Notes: generated from the sequence alone by a model not told the origin. Shown: positions 7,814 through 17,911, numbered from the stretch's first letter. The stretch: DNA of 64,000 nucleotides from Bacillus sp. sid0103 (GCF_019219025.1 NZ_JAHUWN010000030.1:12153-76152), one strand, 5' to 3'. A program made the numbers and translations.

Positions 7814-9061
7814 ATGATAAGGATTTTACTAATGATACTTTTTATGTCGATGCTTCATCCAATACCTACTTTTGCGGCAAATGAAAAGGATGTAAAAGCT
7901 GCATTTATTAGAGACGGGAATTTTTGGACGTTTATCAACAACGAAGAAAAGCAAATTACAAAAACCGGGAAAGTATTCGGTCAACCGAAATGGTCCAAGG
8001 ACGGACAATGGCTTTTGTATCAAAATGAAGCTCCGGCAGAACGTAAGGATAAAGAATTTCAGCATGAAACCTGGGCCTATCATATTCTAACAGGAGAAAA
8101 AAAGAAAATATTTTATGATGCCCAAGGCCCATCATGGTCGCCAAAGAAAAATGTTATAGCCTTTAATCAAGAAGGTACATTAGACATATCTGATTTCACA
8201 CGGTTCTATAATATTTCAAACGGCGTTAATAGTTATACATGGCTACCAGATGGCAGCGGTTTTTTGCTTGCATCCGCTGGCACTCTTCGACCGGACGGTT
8301 GGACAAGTGCCATTCTTTTTACCAAAAAAGTTGGAGACAATTATAAAGAAGTTGTATTATTCGGCGGTGTTGATCATTTTTTCACCCTTCCAAATGAAAT
8401 TGGTACAAATAAGGATAACAAAATCCTTGCAGTTTATGCGGACGATTTTAACTATTCACCGAGTAAAAAATGGATTTCATTCATCGTCTCACCCACCGCT
8501 TCCTGGTCAATGGATAGTAACATGCTATGTGTCATATCAAGTGATAGTAAGAACTTTAAAGTTTTAGATGAAATTATTCTACATGTTGGCAAACCAAAAT
8601 GGGCGCCATCCAACGATACCATTGCATATATTTCAGGCGGTGGAAGAATTGTTTTTGGGTTTAAGAATAAGGATTTAAAAATAGAGGTAATGCCTGCATC
8701 CACAAAATATACACCAGAGAACTACATCGATCTTGATTTTGATTGGATATCTGACAACACAATTGTTACGTCAAGAAGCAAGGAAGCAGAATGGTCAAAT
8801 GATTTTAGCAAACATCCGTTACCTTCCCTTTATTTCATCGATATTAAGGAAAATAAACAACAAAAAATAACAGAACCACCTAAAGGATATGGTGATTATG
8901 ACCCTTTTTACGTTAAGTCGATTGATAAGATTGTTTGGATTAGAAAAACCTCGATTACAGATAACAACAAAAACCTTTGGAAGGCAAATACTAATGGGAC
9001 GGACGCAAAACTATGGATAAAAAACGTGGATACGATTGAATTTTATGAAAGCGGTGTTTAA
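7814..9061 (+). CDS. secreted TolB-like beta-propeller protein
   Basis: A 415-aa protein with an N-terminal signal peptide (MIRILLMILFMSMLHPIPTFA). Several WD40-like/PD40 blades of the TolB type follow, each with a core such as GQPKWSKDGQWLLYQ, PSWSPKKNVIAF, YTWLPDGSGFLLAS and KPKWAPSNDTIAYIS. No peptidase domain follows, so it is a stand-alone propeller that may bind a partner at the cell surface. It has a GGGAGG site before the ATG. Function is unknown; similar proteins are common in Bacillus and often annotated only by the propeller. Confidence 0.7.
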   Translation: MIRILLMILFMSMLHPIPTFAANEKDVKAAFIRDGNFWTFINNEEKQITKTGKVFGQPKWSKDGQWLLYQNEAPAERKDKEFQHETWAYHILTGEKKKIFYDAQGPSWSPKKNVIAFNQEGTLDISDFTRFYNISNGVNSYTWLPDGSGFLLASAGTLRPDGWTSAILFTKKVGDNYKEVVLFGGVDHFFTLPNEIGTNKDNKILAVYADDFNYSPSKKWISFIVSPTASWSMDSNMLCVISSDSKNFKVLDEIILHVGKPKWAPSNDTIAYISGGGRIVFGFKNKDLKIEVMPASTKYTPENYIDLDFDWISDNTIVTSRSKEAEWSNDFSKHPLPSLYFIDIKENKQQKITEPPKGYGDYDPFYVKSIDKIVWIRKTSITDNNKNLWKANTNGTDAKLWIKNVDTIEFYESGV

Positions 9062-9497
9062 AATGAACCGCCTATTTTCAAAAATTGAACTTTATAAAGC
9101 CGAAAAACAACAAGGCAAAGAACGTATATTGCTTATATCTGAATGAGTGAGGACTATTGTGAAGTCCTATGCTTAATACGGAATATAGCGAAAGTGAACA
9201 ACAAAAGACAGGATTAGATTGCAATAAAGTCGGGGTGAAAATCCCGACTTATTTTTGTTCTTTTCAAAGGGTTATGGAACTTTATGTTAAAATTTACGGT
9301 TTTATTTCCTTAAGAAAATGAATAAAGCCTGTTATTTTCCGCTAATTACCTGAGTATTTATCACACACCTGCATTAGGGGACACGTCATATGATACATTA
9401 GCGTTTGAATTCAAAGTGATTCAATCACTACTACCATATAGAACAGTATTATTGGGGGAATGCTTTTTTTCAAAAAAGGAACTTCAGGAGGGACATT
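9062..9497 (+). other. 436-bp intergenic region
   Basis: It holds the terminator at 9227-9256 and then AT-rich sequence that presumably includes the promoter of the Mur-ligase gene. No ORF with a ribosome site other than the downstream gene was found. Confidence 0.5.
9227..9256 (+). terminator. intrinsic terminator
   Basis: AAGTCGGG (9227-9234) pairs with CCCGACTT (9243-9250) and is followed by ATTTTT. Confidence 0.85.
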
Positions 9498-10877
9498 TTG
9501 AAGACATTATTATTGGAGAACATTTTAACTGCCATGAACATTCAGCCTAATGAAAAGCAAAAAGGGATACGGATTAAGAAAGTCACTAATGACAGATTTG
9601 AAATTAGGAGTCATACGTTATTTTTTCGTTTGAACAATAAAGAAGTGCCTATTGAATCTATAAAGAATTACAAGAATGTATTCATCGTTACAGATACACC
9701 ATTTTCTAATATGGAAAGATTAAATCCCAAGCAAATCATTATGGTAAAGGATCTCAAAGACAGTTTCTTTAAATTTACTTCGTACTACAGGCATCTGTTT
9801 AACATTCCTGTAGTCGCCATTACTGGTACATGTGGGAAGTCTACAACGAAAGAAATGATAAAACACATTTTGGAAGAAACACACAATGTGCAGGCAACCA
9901 TATCCAGCAAAAATGCCGATTATTACAACCTTCCTTATTTAATGGGAATTAATGAAGATACGGATGTGGCAGTGTTTGAAACAGCCGTATCTAAAAAAAG
10001 GGATATGACGGAGTCCTGTAAGTATTTTTACCCGACGATTGGGATTATGACAATGATTGATGTGGATCATACGGATAAAATTCGATCATTTGATGATTAT
10101 CTAGCAGAGAAGGCAAAAATAATGCAAGGTATGAACAATGAGGGAATTCTCATCCTAAATTCGGACGACCGATATCTCTCCTCCATCGATACTTCAAAAT
10201 TTAAAGGAGAGATTATAACATTCGGAAAAAACAAGGATGCTATTTTTAGGATTAAGAAGTATCAATATCATACATCCGGCATGACTTTTTGGATGGAATA
10301 TAAGCAAAGGGAATATAAAGGATATATATCGGGTCTTGGTGGTCATAATGTATATAATGCAGCCGCTTCATTAGCAGCCGCTGTAATCTTAGGAGTGGAT
10401 ATTCACTATGCTTTAAAGAGATTATCTTCCTTTCATCACATGAGATCGCATTTTCAATTAATGGAAGGACGAAATCATATTACGTTGGTCGATGATACTT
10501 GGAAGTCAAATCCTGCTTCCTTAAGAAAAGGTTTAGAAACATTAAGCAGGATAGCATTGCCATCCCAAAGAAAGATTGCTGTTCTGGGAAGAATGGCAGC
10601 ACTGGGAAAATATGCAGATGAAGAATACGAAAAGGCAGGACAGCTACTCGGTTATACAGGGGTCGATATTCTCATCACCAAAGGGTTTATTGCAAAAGAT
10701 TTTCAAAAGCCAGCTATAGAGGCAGGAGTGAATCCGCAAAATGTTTATCATTTTTCAGATGCAGATGAAATGAAGAGGTTTTTTGATTCATTTTTAATCC
10801 CAAATGACATTGTTTATTTCAAAACGGGCGGGGAAGACTCAGACTTCGATGATGTCATCGACTATTTAAGAAGTTAA
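9498..10877 (+). CDS. Mur ligase family protein (MurF-like)
   Basis: A 459-aa ATP-dependent ligase. The P-loop TGTCGKSTT lies near residue 112, the central domain carries an NSDDRYL segment, and a MurF-like DDTWKSNPASLRKGL stands where MurF has DAYNANP. The first 100 residues do not look like a usual MurF UDP-binding domain. Mur ligases join an amino acid or peptide to a carboxylate in the cytoplasm. The start is TTG with AGGAGGGA upstream. It is not in a division cluster but faces two ATP-grasp genes of the spore-coat-associated type. A sporulation-linked amide ligase is a reasonable guess; substrate unknown. Confidence 0.75.
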   Translation: MKTLLLENILTAMNIQPNEKQKGIRIKKVTNDRFEIRSHTLFFRLNNKEVPIESIKNYKNVFIVTDTPFSNMERLNPKQIIMVKDLKDSFFKFTSYYRHLFNIPVVAITGTCGKSTTKEMIKHILEETHNVQATISSKNADYYNLPYLMGINEDTDVAVFETAVSKKRDMTESCKYFYPTIGIMTMIDVDHTDKIRSFDDYLAEKAKIMQGMNNEGILILNSDDRYLSSIDTSKFKGEIITFGKNKDAIFRIKKYQYHTSGMTFWMEYKQREYKGYISGLGGHNVYNAAASLAAAVILGVDIHYALKRLSSFHHMRSHFQLMEGRNHITLVDDTWKSNPASLRKGLETLSRIALPSQRKIAVLGRMAALGKYADEEYEKAGQLLGYTGVDILITKGFIAKDFQKPAIEAGVNPQNVYHFSDADEMKRFFDSFLIPNDIVYFKTGGEDSDFDDVIDYLRS

Positions 10878-10900
10878 GATGGTAGAAACTTTTCTCATTA

Positions 10901-10985
10901 AAAGGCAGCTTGCCATTAATGAATTGCAACCCAATTGTTCACAATTGGAGGTGTAGTTCATGAGCGGCAAGCTGCCTTTTTTTAG
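10901..10985 (+). terminator. long nested hairpin with U-tract
   Basis: AAAGGCAGCTTGCC (10901-10914) pairs perfectly with GGCAAGCTGCCTTT (10966-10979), followed by T-rich sequence. The loop holds a second perfect hairpin, CCAATTGT/ACAATTGG (10931-10948). A GGAGG and an ATG of a 16-codon ORF also fall between the arms. At minimum it is a strong terminator between the converging genes. Confidence 0.75.
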
Positions 10986-11126
10986 GGATTTAAATGTGGA
11001 AAGAAAAAAATAGGACGCCATGACAGCGACCTTAATGTTTGGGGGGCACTATATAGACACTATGATTATTACAAAATGCCGGAAATGAATTGTTGAGGGT
11101 ATTTAGTGTGTTATATGATTTCCCAT

Positions 11127-12155
11127 CTAATATTTATGTGTATCAGCTAGATATTTAGCATACAAAATTGTATTTTTGGCTACATCTAATTCAAGATGAT
11201 AGATATTAGGCGGACCTGGTCTCCAATTCACTTCAAAAAGCCATAGTTTTTGGTTTGCATCAATTCCGACATCAATTCCTAATTCATCCAATTCATTGTC
11301 ATATAAAGAATCAAAATGATTGGAAAAACTTATCGCAAACTGTTCAAGATATCTTTTAATATCATACCAGGAATCACCAAATTCTGTTTTTAAAAAAATA
11401 TCCTGGTAAGTACTATAACCACCACTCCCCATATTAGATGTAATGGTCCCTAAACGCCCTATCCTTGGATATATAGAAGTAATAACCCATTTTCCTTCTC
11501 CATTTTTTTGTACATGCAACCTGAAATCAAAAACATGACCCGATTTTGTTTGACTTGTAATAAACTGTTGAACTACGTAATCTTGTTCTTTTATTTTATG
11601 AGATAACCAGTTTAGCATTTCTTTTTCATTAATAGATGATTCTAATCCTGCATCATTCATTTTGTAATGATTTGATCCATCATTTTCAATAAAAACAACG
11701 CCTCCACCTTGATGCCCAGATAATGGTTTAATAATAACTTTTTTAAACCGTTTAATCATGTCAAAAAAAATCTGAACGTCCGTTAATTCATAAAAAGGAA
11801 TAAGGTAATGTTTATATTTAGTTGCTTTACTAATTCTGTTATATACTGTTAATTTGTCCCCAATAGAATGACTTGTAAACGGAATCCTATCAAACAAATA
11901 ATCAAAGATTTGTTTCGTTTTCTCACCTGCAAGATAACTTGCATTATAAATGACATCAGGGAAAGGAAATTCCTTTTCAATCCATTTTCCATTTTCATAG
12001 GCTTTACCTAAAATTTTTTGCTGTTTTATATTCACCTTCCCTAGGGTAAAGTAAAAAAAGGTTACACCTTCTGCTTTTGCTACAGCGGCATAAGCATATG
12101 CTTTCTTTACATTAATTGGATCTCTACGATGATGAAGCATGCCAATTAGCGTCAT
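11127..12155 (-). CDS. YheC/YheD family endospore coat-associated ATP-grasp protein
   Basis: A 342-aa protein starting MTLIGMLHHRRDP, typical of YheC/YheD. The ATG at 12155 is chosen over a TTG at 12179 for this match and an AGGTGG site. ATP-grasp features include VIIKPLSGHQGGGVVFIE (ATP-binding hairpin), FRLHVQKNGEGKWVITSIYPRIG and a C-terminal LFEVNWRPGPP metal/ATP-binding motif. B. subtilis YheC and YheD are made in the mother cell under SigE/SigK and YheD forms rings around the forespore; their reaction is not established. It is encoded downstream of another ATP-grasp gene on the same strand and converges with a Mur-ligase-like gene. Confidence 0.85.
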   Translation of the reverse strand: MTLIGMLHHRRDPINVKKAYAYAAVAKAEGVTFFYFTLGKVNIKQQKILGKAYENGKWIEKEFPFPDVIYNASYLAGEKTKQIFDYLFDRIPFTSHSIGDKLTVYNRISKATKYKHYLIPFYELTDVQIFFDMIKRFKKVIIKPLSGHQGGGVVFIENDGSNHYKMNDAGLESSINEKEMLNWLSHKIKEQDYVVQQFITSQTKSGHVFDFRLHVQKNGEGKWVITSIYPRIGRLGTITSNMGSGGYSTYQDIFLKTEFGDSWYDIKRYLEQFAISFSNHFDSLYDNELDELGIDVGIDANQKLWLFEVNWRPGPPNIYHLELDVAKNTILYAKYLADTHKY

Positions 12156-12241
12156 TTTACTTCTTTTCCACCTCTCCAAATTCTTTTCCTAATAAAAAGA
12201 ATAGAATTTTTGTTCAATCATTAACTTGTCACTCGGAATTT

Positions 12242-13459
12242 TTAAATTGGGTCAATGTAGAAATGTATATTGCTGGCTGCTTGCATGGCAAATCTTTTCG
12301 CTTCTACTTTAAAATATGAGGATGCCAAAATGTATCCGCAACGATCTCCCATTGATATAGGCGGACGTACTACCTGTCCATGTCGGGGTTTTATAAACAC
12401 CTCTTCTACACCGGGATATTGAGAGCTGAGTTCTTTCCCCGTTACCTTATTTAATTTTCCTCTAGAATCAACTGTTAAATAATGTGCATAAACATACTTT
12501 CTGTGTTTTTTAGTAAGGCGAGGCTTATTTCCTAACATTAATTGAATGGTTTCCTCTACTAAATTAATTCCATATCCGACTTCAATGATTCGATTCATCG
12601 CTCCACCTGAGATTCTTGGGTTAATTTCAATTAATTTCCATACCCCATTTATTAAACGCATTTCCAGGTGACAGGCACCATTTTTCATTTGAAAAGCCTT
12701 TAAGATGGAACTTACTGCTTCAAGGATACGATCGTACATTCTTTGATTTACATATGGTAGTAAACAATATCCGGTTACGATAAATCGTTGAAAAAGAGTA
12801 ATCTGTTGTTCGATGATCGCGACAATATGAACTTTTCCATTGTGCACTAAAACTTCAATTAAATATTGGGGTCCTTCTAGATACTCCTCTAGTAAAATCT
12901 GTTCATTTTTTTTTAGTAATTCTTGTATTACCAGCTTCAACTGGTTTTCATTATTTGCCAACATAACATCTTTTGAGCCGGCAGATGTGGGAGACTTTAC
13001 AATAAGAGGTAAATAGTTCTTGGCTTGATCAATAAAATTCTCCAAGGTAAAATCATCCGGATTATAAAGGGCAAAATGGGGAGAATTTGGGTGTCCTTTG
13101 AGAAGCTCACGAGTTAAAACTTTATTTTCCATTTTTAAAATTGCATCAGTAGAGACTACACTTGTACAAAATTCTTCTGATAAGACTGCTGCTAGATGAA
13201 CGTAAGAATGTACAAAACTCAAAATGCCTTTTATTTGTTTCCCTTGTTTTTGCAGTTGGTTAAGGTTATTTTTTATTTCATCATAATTGGATAATTCCAC
13301 TAACATCATTTGATGGACTTCGGGAAATTCTGTTCTTTGCTGAATGAATTTTTGTCTATTGGTGAATAACACCGTAAAATAGCCGAGTCTTTCCGCAGCT
13401 TTTATTGCTTCTCTACTGGATCCGGATTTGTTCGTTTCAATAAATACAATGGTTCGCAT
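12242..13459 (-). CDS. ATP-grasp domain carboxylate-amine ligase
   Basis: A 405-aa ATP-grasp enzyme. The N-terminus MRTIVFIETNKSGSSREAIK is a Rossmann-like preATP-grasp fold, LIVKSPTSAGSKDV is the ATP loop, LLEEYLEGPQYLIEVL follows, and IEINPRISGGAMN (near residue 290) is the canonical catalytic/Mg-binding motif. Members form amide or peptide bonds through an acyl phosphate, often making dipeptides or modifying amino acids. The ATG at 13459 is preferred to one at 13471, which would abut the AGGA site. It sits 86 bp upstream of the YheC/D-like gene and likely shares its transcript. Confidence 0.8.
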   Translation of the reverse strand: MRTIVFIETNKSGSSREAIKAAERLGYFTVLFTNRQKFIQQRTEFPEVHQMMLVELSNYDEIKNNLNQLQKQGKQIKGILSFVHSYVHLAAVLSEEFCTSVVSTDAILKMENKVLTRELLKGHPNSPHFALYNPDDFTLENFIDQAKNYLPLIVKSPTSAGSKDVMLANNENQLKLVIQELLKKNEQILLEEYLEGPQYLIEVLVHNGKVHIVAIIEQQITLFQRFIVTGYCLLPYVNQRMYDRILEAVSSILKAFQMKNGACHLEMRLINGVWKLIEINPRISGGAMNRIIEVGYGINLVEETIQLMLGNKPRLTKKHRKYVYAHYLTVDSRGKLNKVTGKELSSQYPGVEEVFIKPRHGQVVRPPISMGDRCGYILASSYFKVEAKRFAMQAASNIHFYIDPI

Positions 13460-13675
13460 AAGCTTCTTCATCCTATCTTTGAAGGTTTTTTAATGAAGGA
13501 TGTAGCTTTACCAGTTTTATTTTGAATGAACTGATAAGTACATTTTATTATATTGTCATAGGACAAGAGTGGTATGGACAATCGTCATCATTCTTAAGAC
13601 AATTACATTATAGAATTTGTAAAAATGAAAAGAGTGACTTTTTCTTATTAAACCTGCTTATTTAATTAGATATTG

Positions 13676-13860
13676 GGTGCATAAAATTCAAGCAGATAGG
13701 TGGAAAAAATCATTTGATTTCTCCAAAATAGAATTGCTTTAGTTTGAAAGAAGGAATAAAATTTATGCTTGTTATGGGGAATCATACAAATAAAAACTGC
13801 AATTTGAATGGAAAAATTACGCCCAGGATGCCTTTGAATTTGAGGTATTAGAAATATAGA
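13676..13860 (+). pseudogene. decayed GIY-YIG-like gene, paralogue of 18761-19111
   Basis: Shifting frames recovers a copy of the GIY-YIG-family gene at 18761: KIQADRWKKSF matches QIKNTKNQKSF, IKFMLVMGNHTNK matches VKFMLDMNGHKNK, and WKNYAQDAFEFEVLEI with a TAG stop matches WLEYGKDAFKIEVLEV. At least two frameshifts and internal stops are present, so it is non-coding now. It ends 12 bp before the LytS-like gene. The rest of the 13460-13872 intergenic stretch shows nothing else. Confidence 0.75.
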
Positions 13861-13872
13861 AGGGAACTTTAG

Positions 13873-15534
13873 ATGAATACAACATTAGAAATGCTGATCC
13901 ATTTATTTGAACGGGCTGCCTTGCTTTTGATTTGCCTGTTCTTTATGATTCGGATCCCAAGATTTAAGGAGTCACTTCAAAAAGACCAGCATTCTCCTAC
14001 AGAGCGTGTGGTCATTACACTTGTGTTTTGCTTATTTGCCATATTTGGTACGTATTCGGGAATAAATGTGGAAGGGTCACTTGTCAATGTCAGGATTATC
14101 GCTGTCGTTTCGGGTGGAATCTTATTTGGACCCTGGGTAGGCATCATTACTGGGATTGTTTCTGGAGTCCATCGATATGTAATTGATATTGGTGGACCCA
14201 CTTCGATCCCATGTCTCATTACGAGCATTTTAGCAGGGATTGTTTCAGGGTATATTAACCGAAGAGTAAAGAGGTCCATGCGTTGGATTTATGGGATCGC
14301 AGCTGGAATGTTGACTGAAATGTTGACTATGGTGCTAATTCTTCTGATGGCCAATCCATTTGAACTAGGTTTGGACATTGTCTCTAAAATTGCCTTTCCT
14401 ATGATTGCAGGAGAGGTGAACATTGGCTTAATTGTTTTGCTTGTGATGAGTGTTGAAGGTGAAAAAGAATTGATTGCAGCGAGACAGGCAAAGTTAGCAT
14501 TGGATATCGCCAATAAGACACTGCCATACTTTCGGTCTGTTAACTCGGATTCCCTGAGGAAGATTTGCGGTATTATCAAAAATGATATAAAGGCCGACGC
14601 AGTTGCCATTACAGATACCCATAATGTCCTCGCTTATGTAGGATTTGGAGAAGAACGATATGTCATCAGGCATGAAATCATTAGTGATTTGACAAAAGAA
14701 GCGATTCATAGTGGGAAATTCGTTATTCGGAATCAAGTGGCGGATCACCATACACCGCAAATTCACTCTCTTCTGATTGTTCCCTTTGAGGAGCATGGAG
14801 AGGTGACAGGAACTCTTAAAATCTACTACCGCAAAGCCTATAAAATGACCTATTCACTGCAGACTATGGCGATCGGACTATCGCAAATTATCTCCACACT
14901 TATGGAGGTTTCCCGTATTGAACAGATTAGGGAAGCGGCAAACAAGGCGGAGTTGAAGGCACTTCAAACTAAGATTAATCCGCACTTTTTATTTAATGCA
15001 CTAAATGCAATTGCCTCCACTACACGCAGAAATCCGGACAAGGCACGGGAGTTGATCATCAATCTTTCTGGCTATATGCGTTACAATTTAGAAATAAGTG
15101 ATGAATTGATTGATATTCATAAAGAATTAGAACAAGTCCGTGATTATGTGGAGATCGAGAAGGCGCGTTTCGGCAGCCGATTAACGGTGGAATACGATAT
15201 TGACGATATAAATGTCAACATACCGAGCCTGCTCATCCAGCCTTTAGTCGAAAATGCCATTATCCATGGGATCTTAACGATAAAAGGCCCAGGAGTGGTG
15301 ACCATTTCGGTTAAGGATTTGGGGAAAAAAATAAGAATTAGTGTCAAGGATACAGGGGCAGGAATTAGTGAGGATGTCATTCATCGGTTGCTCCAAGATG
15401 ATGTACCCGCCAACAAAATCGGCTTGTATAATGTTCACCAGCGAGTGAAACTCATCTTTGGACATGGACTGGTCATTCACCGGCTATCACCTGGAACAGA
15501 AGTTTTTTTTGATATGGTAAAGGAGAACCCATGA
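13873..15534 (+). CDS. LytS/YpdA-type sensor histidine kinase
   Basis: A 553-aa membrane kinase. Residues 1-200 form a 5TM-5TMR_LYT sensor with six hydrophobic segments, about 215-340 a GAF-like domain, and about 370 on the HisKA_7-type box [15 protein letters not shown] with the phospho-acceptor His. The HATPase domain has [20 protein letters not shown] and IGLYNVHQR. The family senses pyruvate and related carboxylates (YpdA, BtsS) or cell-envelope state (LytS). It overlaps the response-regulator gene by 4 bp and is followed by an MFS carboxylate transporter, the same layout logic as YpdAB-YhjX in E. coli, so pyruvate-like nutrient sensing is the best inference. Confidence 0.85.
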   Translation: MNTTLEMLIHLFERAALLLICLFFMIRIPRFKESLQKDQHSPTERVVITLVFCLFAIFGTYSGINVEGSLVNVRIIAVVSGGILFGPWVGIITGIVSGVHRYVIDIGGPTSIPCLITSILAGIVSGYINRRVKRSMRWIYGIAAGMLTEMLTMVLILLMANPFELGLDIVSKIAFPMIAGEVNIGLIVLLVMSVEGEKELIAARQAKLALDIANKTLPYFRSVNSDSLRKICGIIKNDIKADAVAITDTHNVLAYVGFGEERYVIRHEIISDLTKEAIHSGKFVIRNQVADHHTPQIHSLLIVPFEEHGEVTGTLKIYYRKAYKMTYSLQTMAIGLSQIISTLMEVSRIEQIREAANKAELKALQTKINPHFLFNALNAIASTTRRNPDKARELIINLSGYMRYNLEISDELIDIHKELEQVRDYVEIEKARFGSRLTVEYDIDDINVNIPSLLIQPLVENAIIHGILTIKGPGVVTISVKDLGKKIRISVKDTGAGISEDVIHRLLQDDVPANKIGLYNVHQRVKLIFGHGLVIHRLSPGTEVFFDMVKENP

Positions 15535-16310
15535 GAGCGATTATTGTAGAAGATGAAATACCAGCTCGAGAAGAACTGGAGTATTTAGTGGAAGCCTATA
15601 GTGAAATTGAAGTAACTCATTTCTTTGATGATGGATTAGATGTTCTAAAATTTTTGCAGGAGAAGGATACAGATGTGATCTTTTTGGATATAAATATTCC
15701 TTCCCTTGATGGGATGCTGTTGGCGAGCACCATTAGTAAATTTACAAAAAGGCCTTATATTGTTTTTACCACAGCCTACAAAGAGCATGCAGCACAAGCC
15801 TTTGAGCTTGAAGCCTTTGATTATATCTTAAAGCCTTATGACGAGAAGCGGATTGCCGCGATGTTAAGCAGGCTGGAATCTGCCTTTAAACGAGATTACG
15901 CTGAAACAACGCTCCCAGATAGAAAACTCGAATCTCATCTGAATGCTCAAGAACAGCTAAGTGAAATCCCTTCGAAGGCTGCTGGTCGGATCAATTTGAA
16001 AAAGAATGATAAAATAATCGTCACAGATGTGAATGATATCTATTTCGCGATGGCAAGTGAAAAAGTTACATTGGTGTATACCCAGAAGGAGGAGTATACC
16101 ATGCCGATGAGCATAACGGAGTTTGATTCCCTGCTGCCAGAAAACCATTTCTTTCGCTGTCACCGGTCTTATACGGTTAACGTGACCAAAATCCGTGAAA
16201 TTGTTCCATGGTTTAATCAAACCTTTATGCTCCGTCTGAAAGATCTCACAGAGGAAATTCCAGTCAGCAGAAGCAGAGTGAAAGCGTTTCGACAAATTAT
16301 GCACCTATAA
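15531..16310 (+). CDS. LytTR-type response regulator
   Basis: A 259-aa regulator with an N-terminal receiver (acidic pocket VEDE, phospho-Asp in [13 protein letters not shown] near residue 53, conserved Lys in YILKPY) and a C-terminal LytTR DNA-binding domain from about residue 145 ([34 protein letters not shown]). It is translationally coupled to the kinase by an ATGA overlap. LytTR proteins bind paired 9-10 bp direct repeats spaced two helical turns apart; such a pair lies just downstream at 16318-16348, in front of the MFS gene. Confidence 0.9.
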   Translation: MRAIIVEDEIPAREELEYLVEAYSEIEVTHFFDDGLDVLKFLQEKDTDVIFLDINIPSLDGMLLASTISKFTKRPYIVFTTAYKEHAAQAFELEAFDYILKPYDEKRIAAMLSRLESAFKRDYAETTLPDRKLESHLNAQEQLSEIPSKAAGRINLKKNDKIIVTDVNDIYFAMASEKVTLVYTQKEEYTMPMSITEFDSLLPENHFFRCHRSYTVNVTKIREIVPWFNQTFMLRLKDLTEEIPVSRSRVKAFRQIMHL

Positions 16311-16317
16311 CCTCCGT

Positions 16318-16348
16318 TCATTCCGAATAATAGGCATCTCATTCCGAA
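16318..16348 (+). promoter_or_regulatory. paired direct repeats, probable LytTR binding site
   Basis: TCATTCCGAA occurs twice (16318-16327 and 16339-16348), 21 bp apart with an 11-bp spacer, about 110 bp before the MFS start. This matches the spacing known for LytTR regulators, including the YpdB sites at E. coli yhjX. Confidence 0.75.
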
Positions 16349-16455
16349 AACGGTTTCTTTCTTTTTTTCGATGCTATGATGATGTAAACAAGATCAAATA
16401 TTGATTCTTATGTTAAACATTATCATTTTTATAGGGAAGAAAAGAGGAGATCGCA

Positions 16456-17747
16456 ATGAAATCAAATACAGATCGTCGATGGCTGATTGTGTTAGGAACG
16501 ATTATTGTACAGATGGGATTAGGTACCATCTATACGTGGAGTCTTTTTAACCAGCCGTTAGTAGAACTCTTTCATTGGAAGTTAAATTCAGTTGCTATTA
16601 CGTTTTCTATTACAAGCTTCGCCTTGGCATTCTCTACGTTGTTTGCCGGGAAGCTGCAGGATAAATGGGGCCTTCGTCGTTTAATTGGTTGTGCAGGTCT
16701 TGTGCTCGGGGCAGGATTAATTCTTAGTTCCCAGGTATCGTCATTGTGGATGCTTTATATTTTAGTAGGGGTTGTAGTTGGGGCAGCAGACGGCACGGCG
16801 TACATCACCTCCTTATCTAATCTAATTAAGTGGTTTCCGGAGAGAAAAGGACTTATTTCTGGAATTTCAGTAGGGGCGTACGGTACGGGAAGTTTGTTAT
16901 TCAAGTTTATTAACGGTTCACTCATCCAATCAGTTGGAGTGTCCCAAGCCTTCTTTTACTGGGGATTAATCGTCCTGATTTTGGTTGTGGGTGGTTCATT
17001 CCTTATACGGGAAGCAAAAATGAGTCAGGAGCCGCAAACCCATGGTGGCAGCATCCAAACAGATTTCACTGTTAAAGAAATGCTTAAAACAAAGCAGGCT
17101 TATCTATTATTTTTCATTTTCTTCACAGCGTGCATGAGTGGCTTATTCCTGATTGGGATTGTTAAGGATATTGGTGTTAGATTAGTAGGACTTGATCTTG
17201 AAGCTGCAAGTAATGCTGTAGCATTAGTTGCCATCTTTAATACAAGCGGACGCATCATTCTCGGGGCATTATCAGATAAAGTGGGCCGGTTAAGAGTGGT
17301 ATCAGGTGCACTTCTTGTCACAGCAGCATCGGTGACAGTATTAAGCTTTATCCACTTCTTGTCACAGCAGCATCGGTGACAGTATTAAGCTTTATCCAAC
17401 TTAATTATGTCTTGTTCTTTGCCTGTGTAGCCGGGATTGCCTTCTGTTTTGGCGGTAACATTACGATATTCCCAGCGATTGTAGCTGATTTCTTTGGCTT
17501 GAAAAATCAGAGCAAAAACTACGGAATCATTTATCAGGGCTTCGGAATTGGCGCCATTTCTGGATCATTTATTGCTTCTGCCTTAGGTGGTTTCCTACCT
17601 ACCTTTAAGCTTATTGCAGTATTGAGCATTGTCTCATTACTCATCGCCATGACGATTAAGGCACCAGGCATTGAAAAACCGAAAACGAAGAAAAAAAGGA
17701 ATCATGGCGAGATTCACAACCTTTCACCAGAGACACGAGCAAGTTAA
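16456..17747 (+). pseudogene. MFS transporter (OFA/YhjX-like) split by a 44-bp duplication
   Basis: The 5' part (16456-17379) encodes about 9 membrane segments starting RRWLIVLGTIIVQMGLGTIY, typical of the oxalate/formate antiporter group that includes the pyruvate-linked YhjX. A 44-bp tandem duplication at 17309-17396 shifts the frame and creates a TGA at 17377. The 3' part (GTG 17376 to 17747) carries the last helices, including FFGLKNQSKNYGIIYQGFG. Removing one repeat copy restores 415 codons, the normal family length. The halves overlap as GTGA, so weak coupled expression of two pieces is possible but lacks a ribosome site. It is probably the target of the upstream LytS/LytTR pair. Confidence 0.85.
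17309..17396 (+). repeat. perfect 44-bp tandem duplication inside the MFS gene
   Basis: Two identical 44-bp copies, 17309-17352 and 17353-17396, beginning CACTTCTTGTCACAGC. The identity extends 2 bp further. Since 44 is not a multiple of 3, the copy shifts the frame. Confidence 0.95.
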
Positions 17748-17764
17748 TAGACCACTAAAAAAAG

Positions 17765-17797
17765 AGGCAGCGAACCAAATTGGTTCGTTGCCTTTTG
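17765..17797 (+). terminator. intrinsic terminator
   Basis: AGGCAGCGAACCA (17765-17777), loop AAT, TGGTTCGTTGCCT (17781-17793, one G-U pair), then TTTT. Confidence 0.85.
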
Positions 17798-17911
17798 TCT
17801 TAACTGGGATAAAAAAGGTGAAAACTTTCGGACGAGTATCTGTCACATTTATAAACAAGTAGGTTTAATATTATGAGATTCATTGACAATAATTAAACTT
17901 TATTTTAATAT

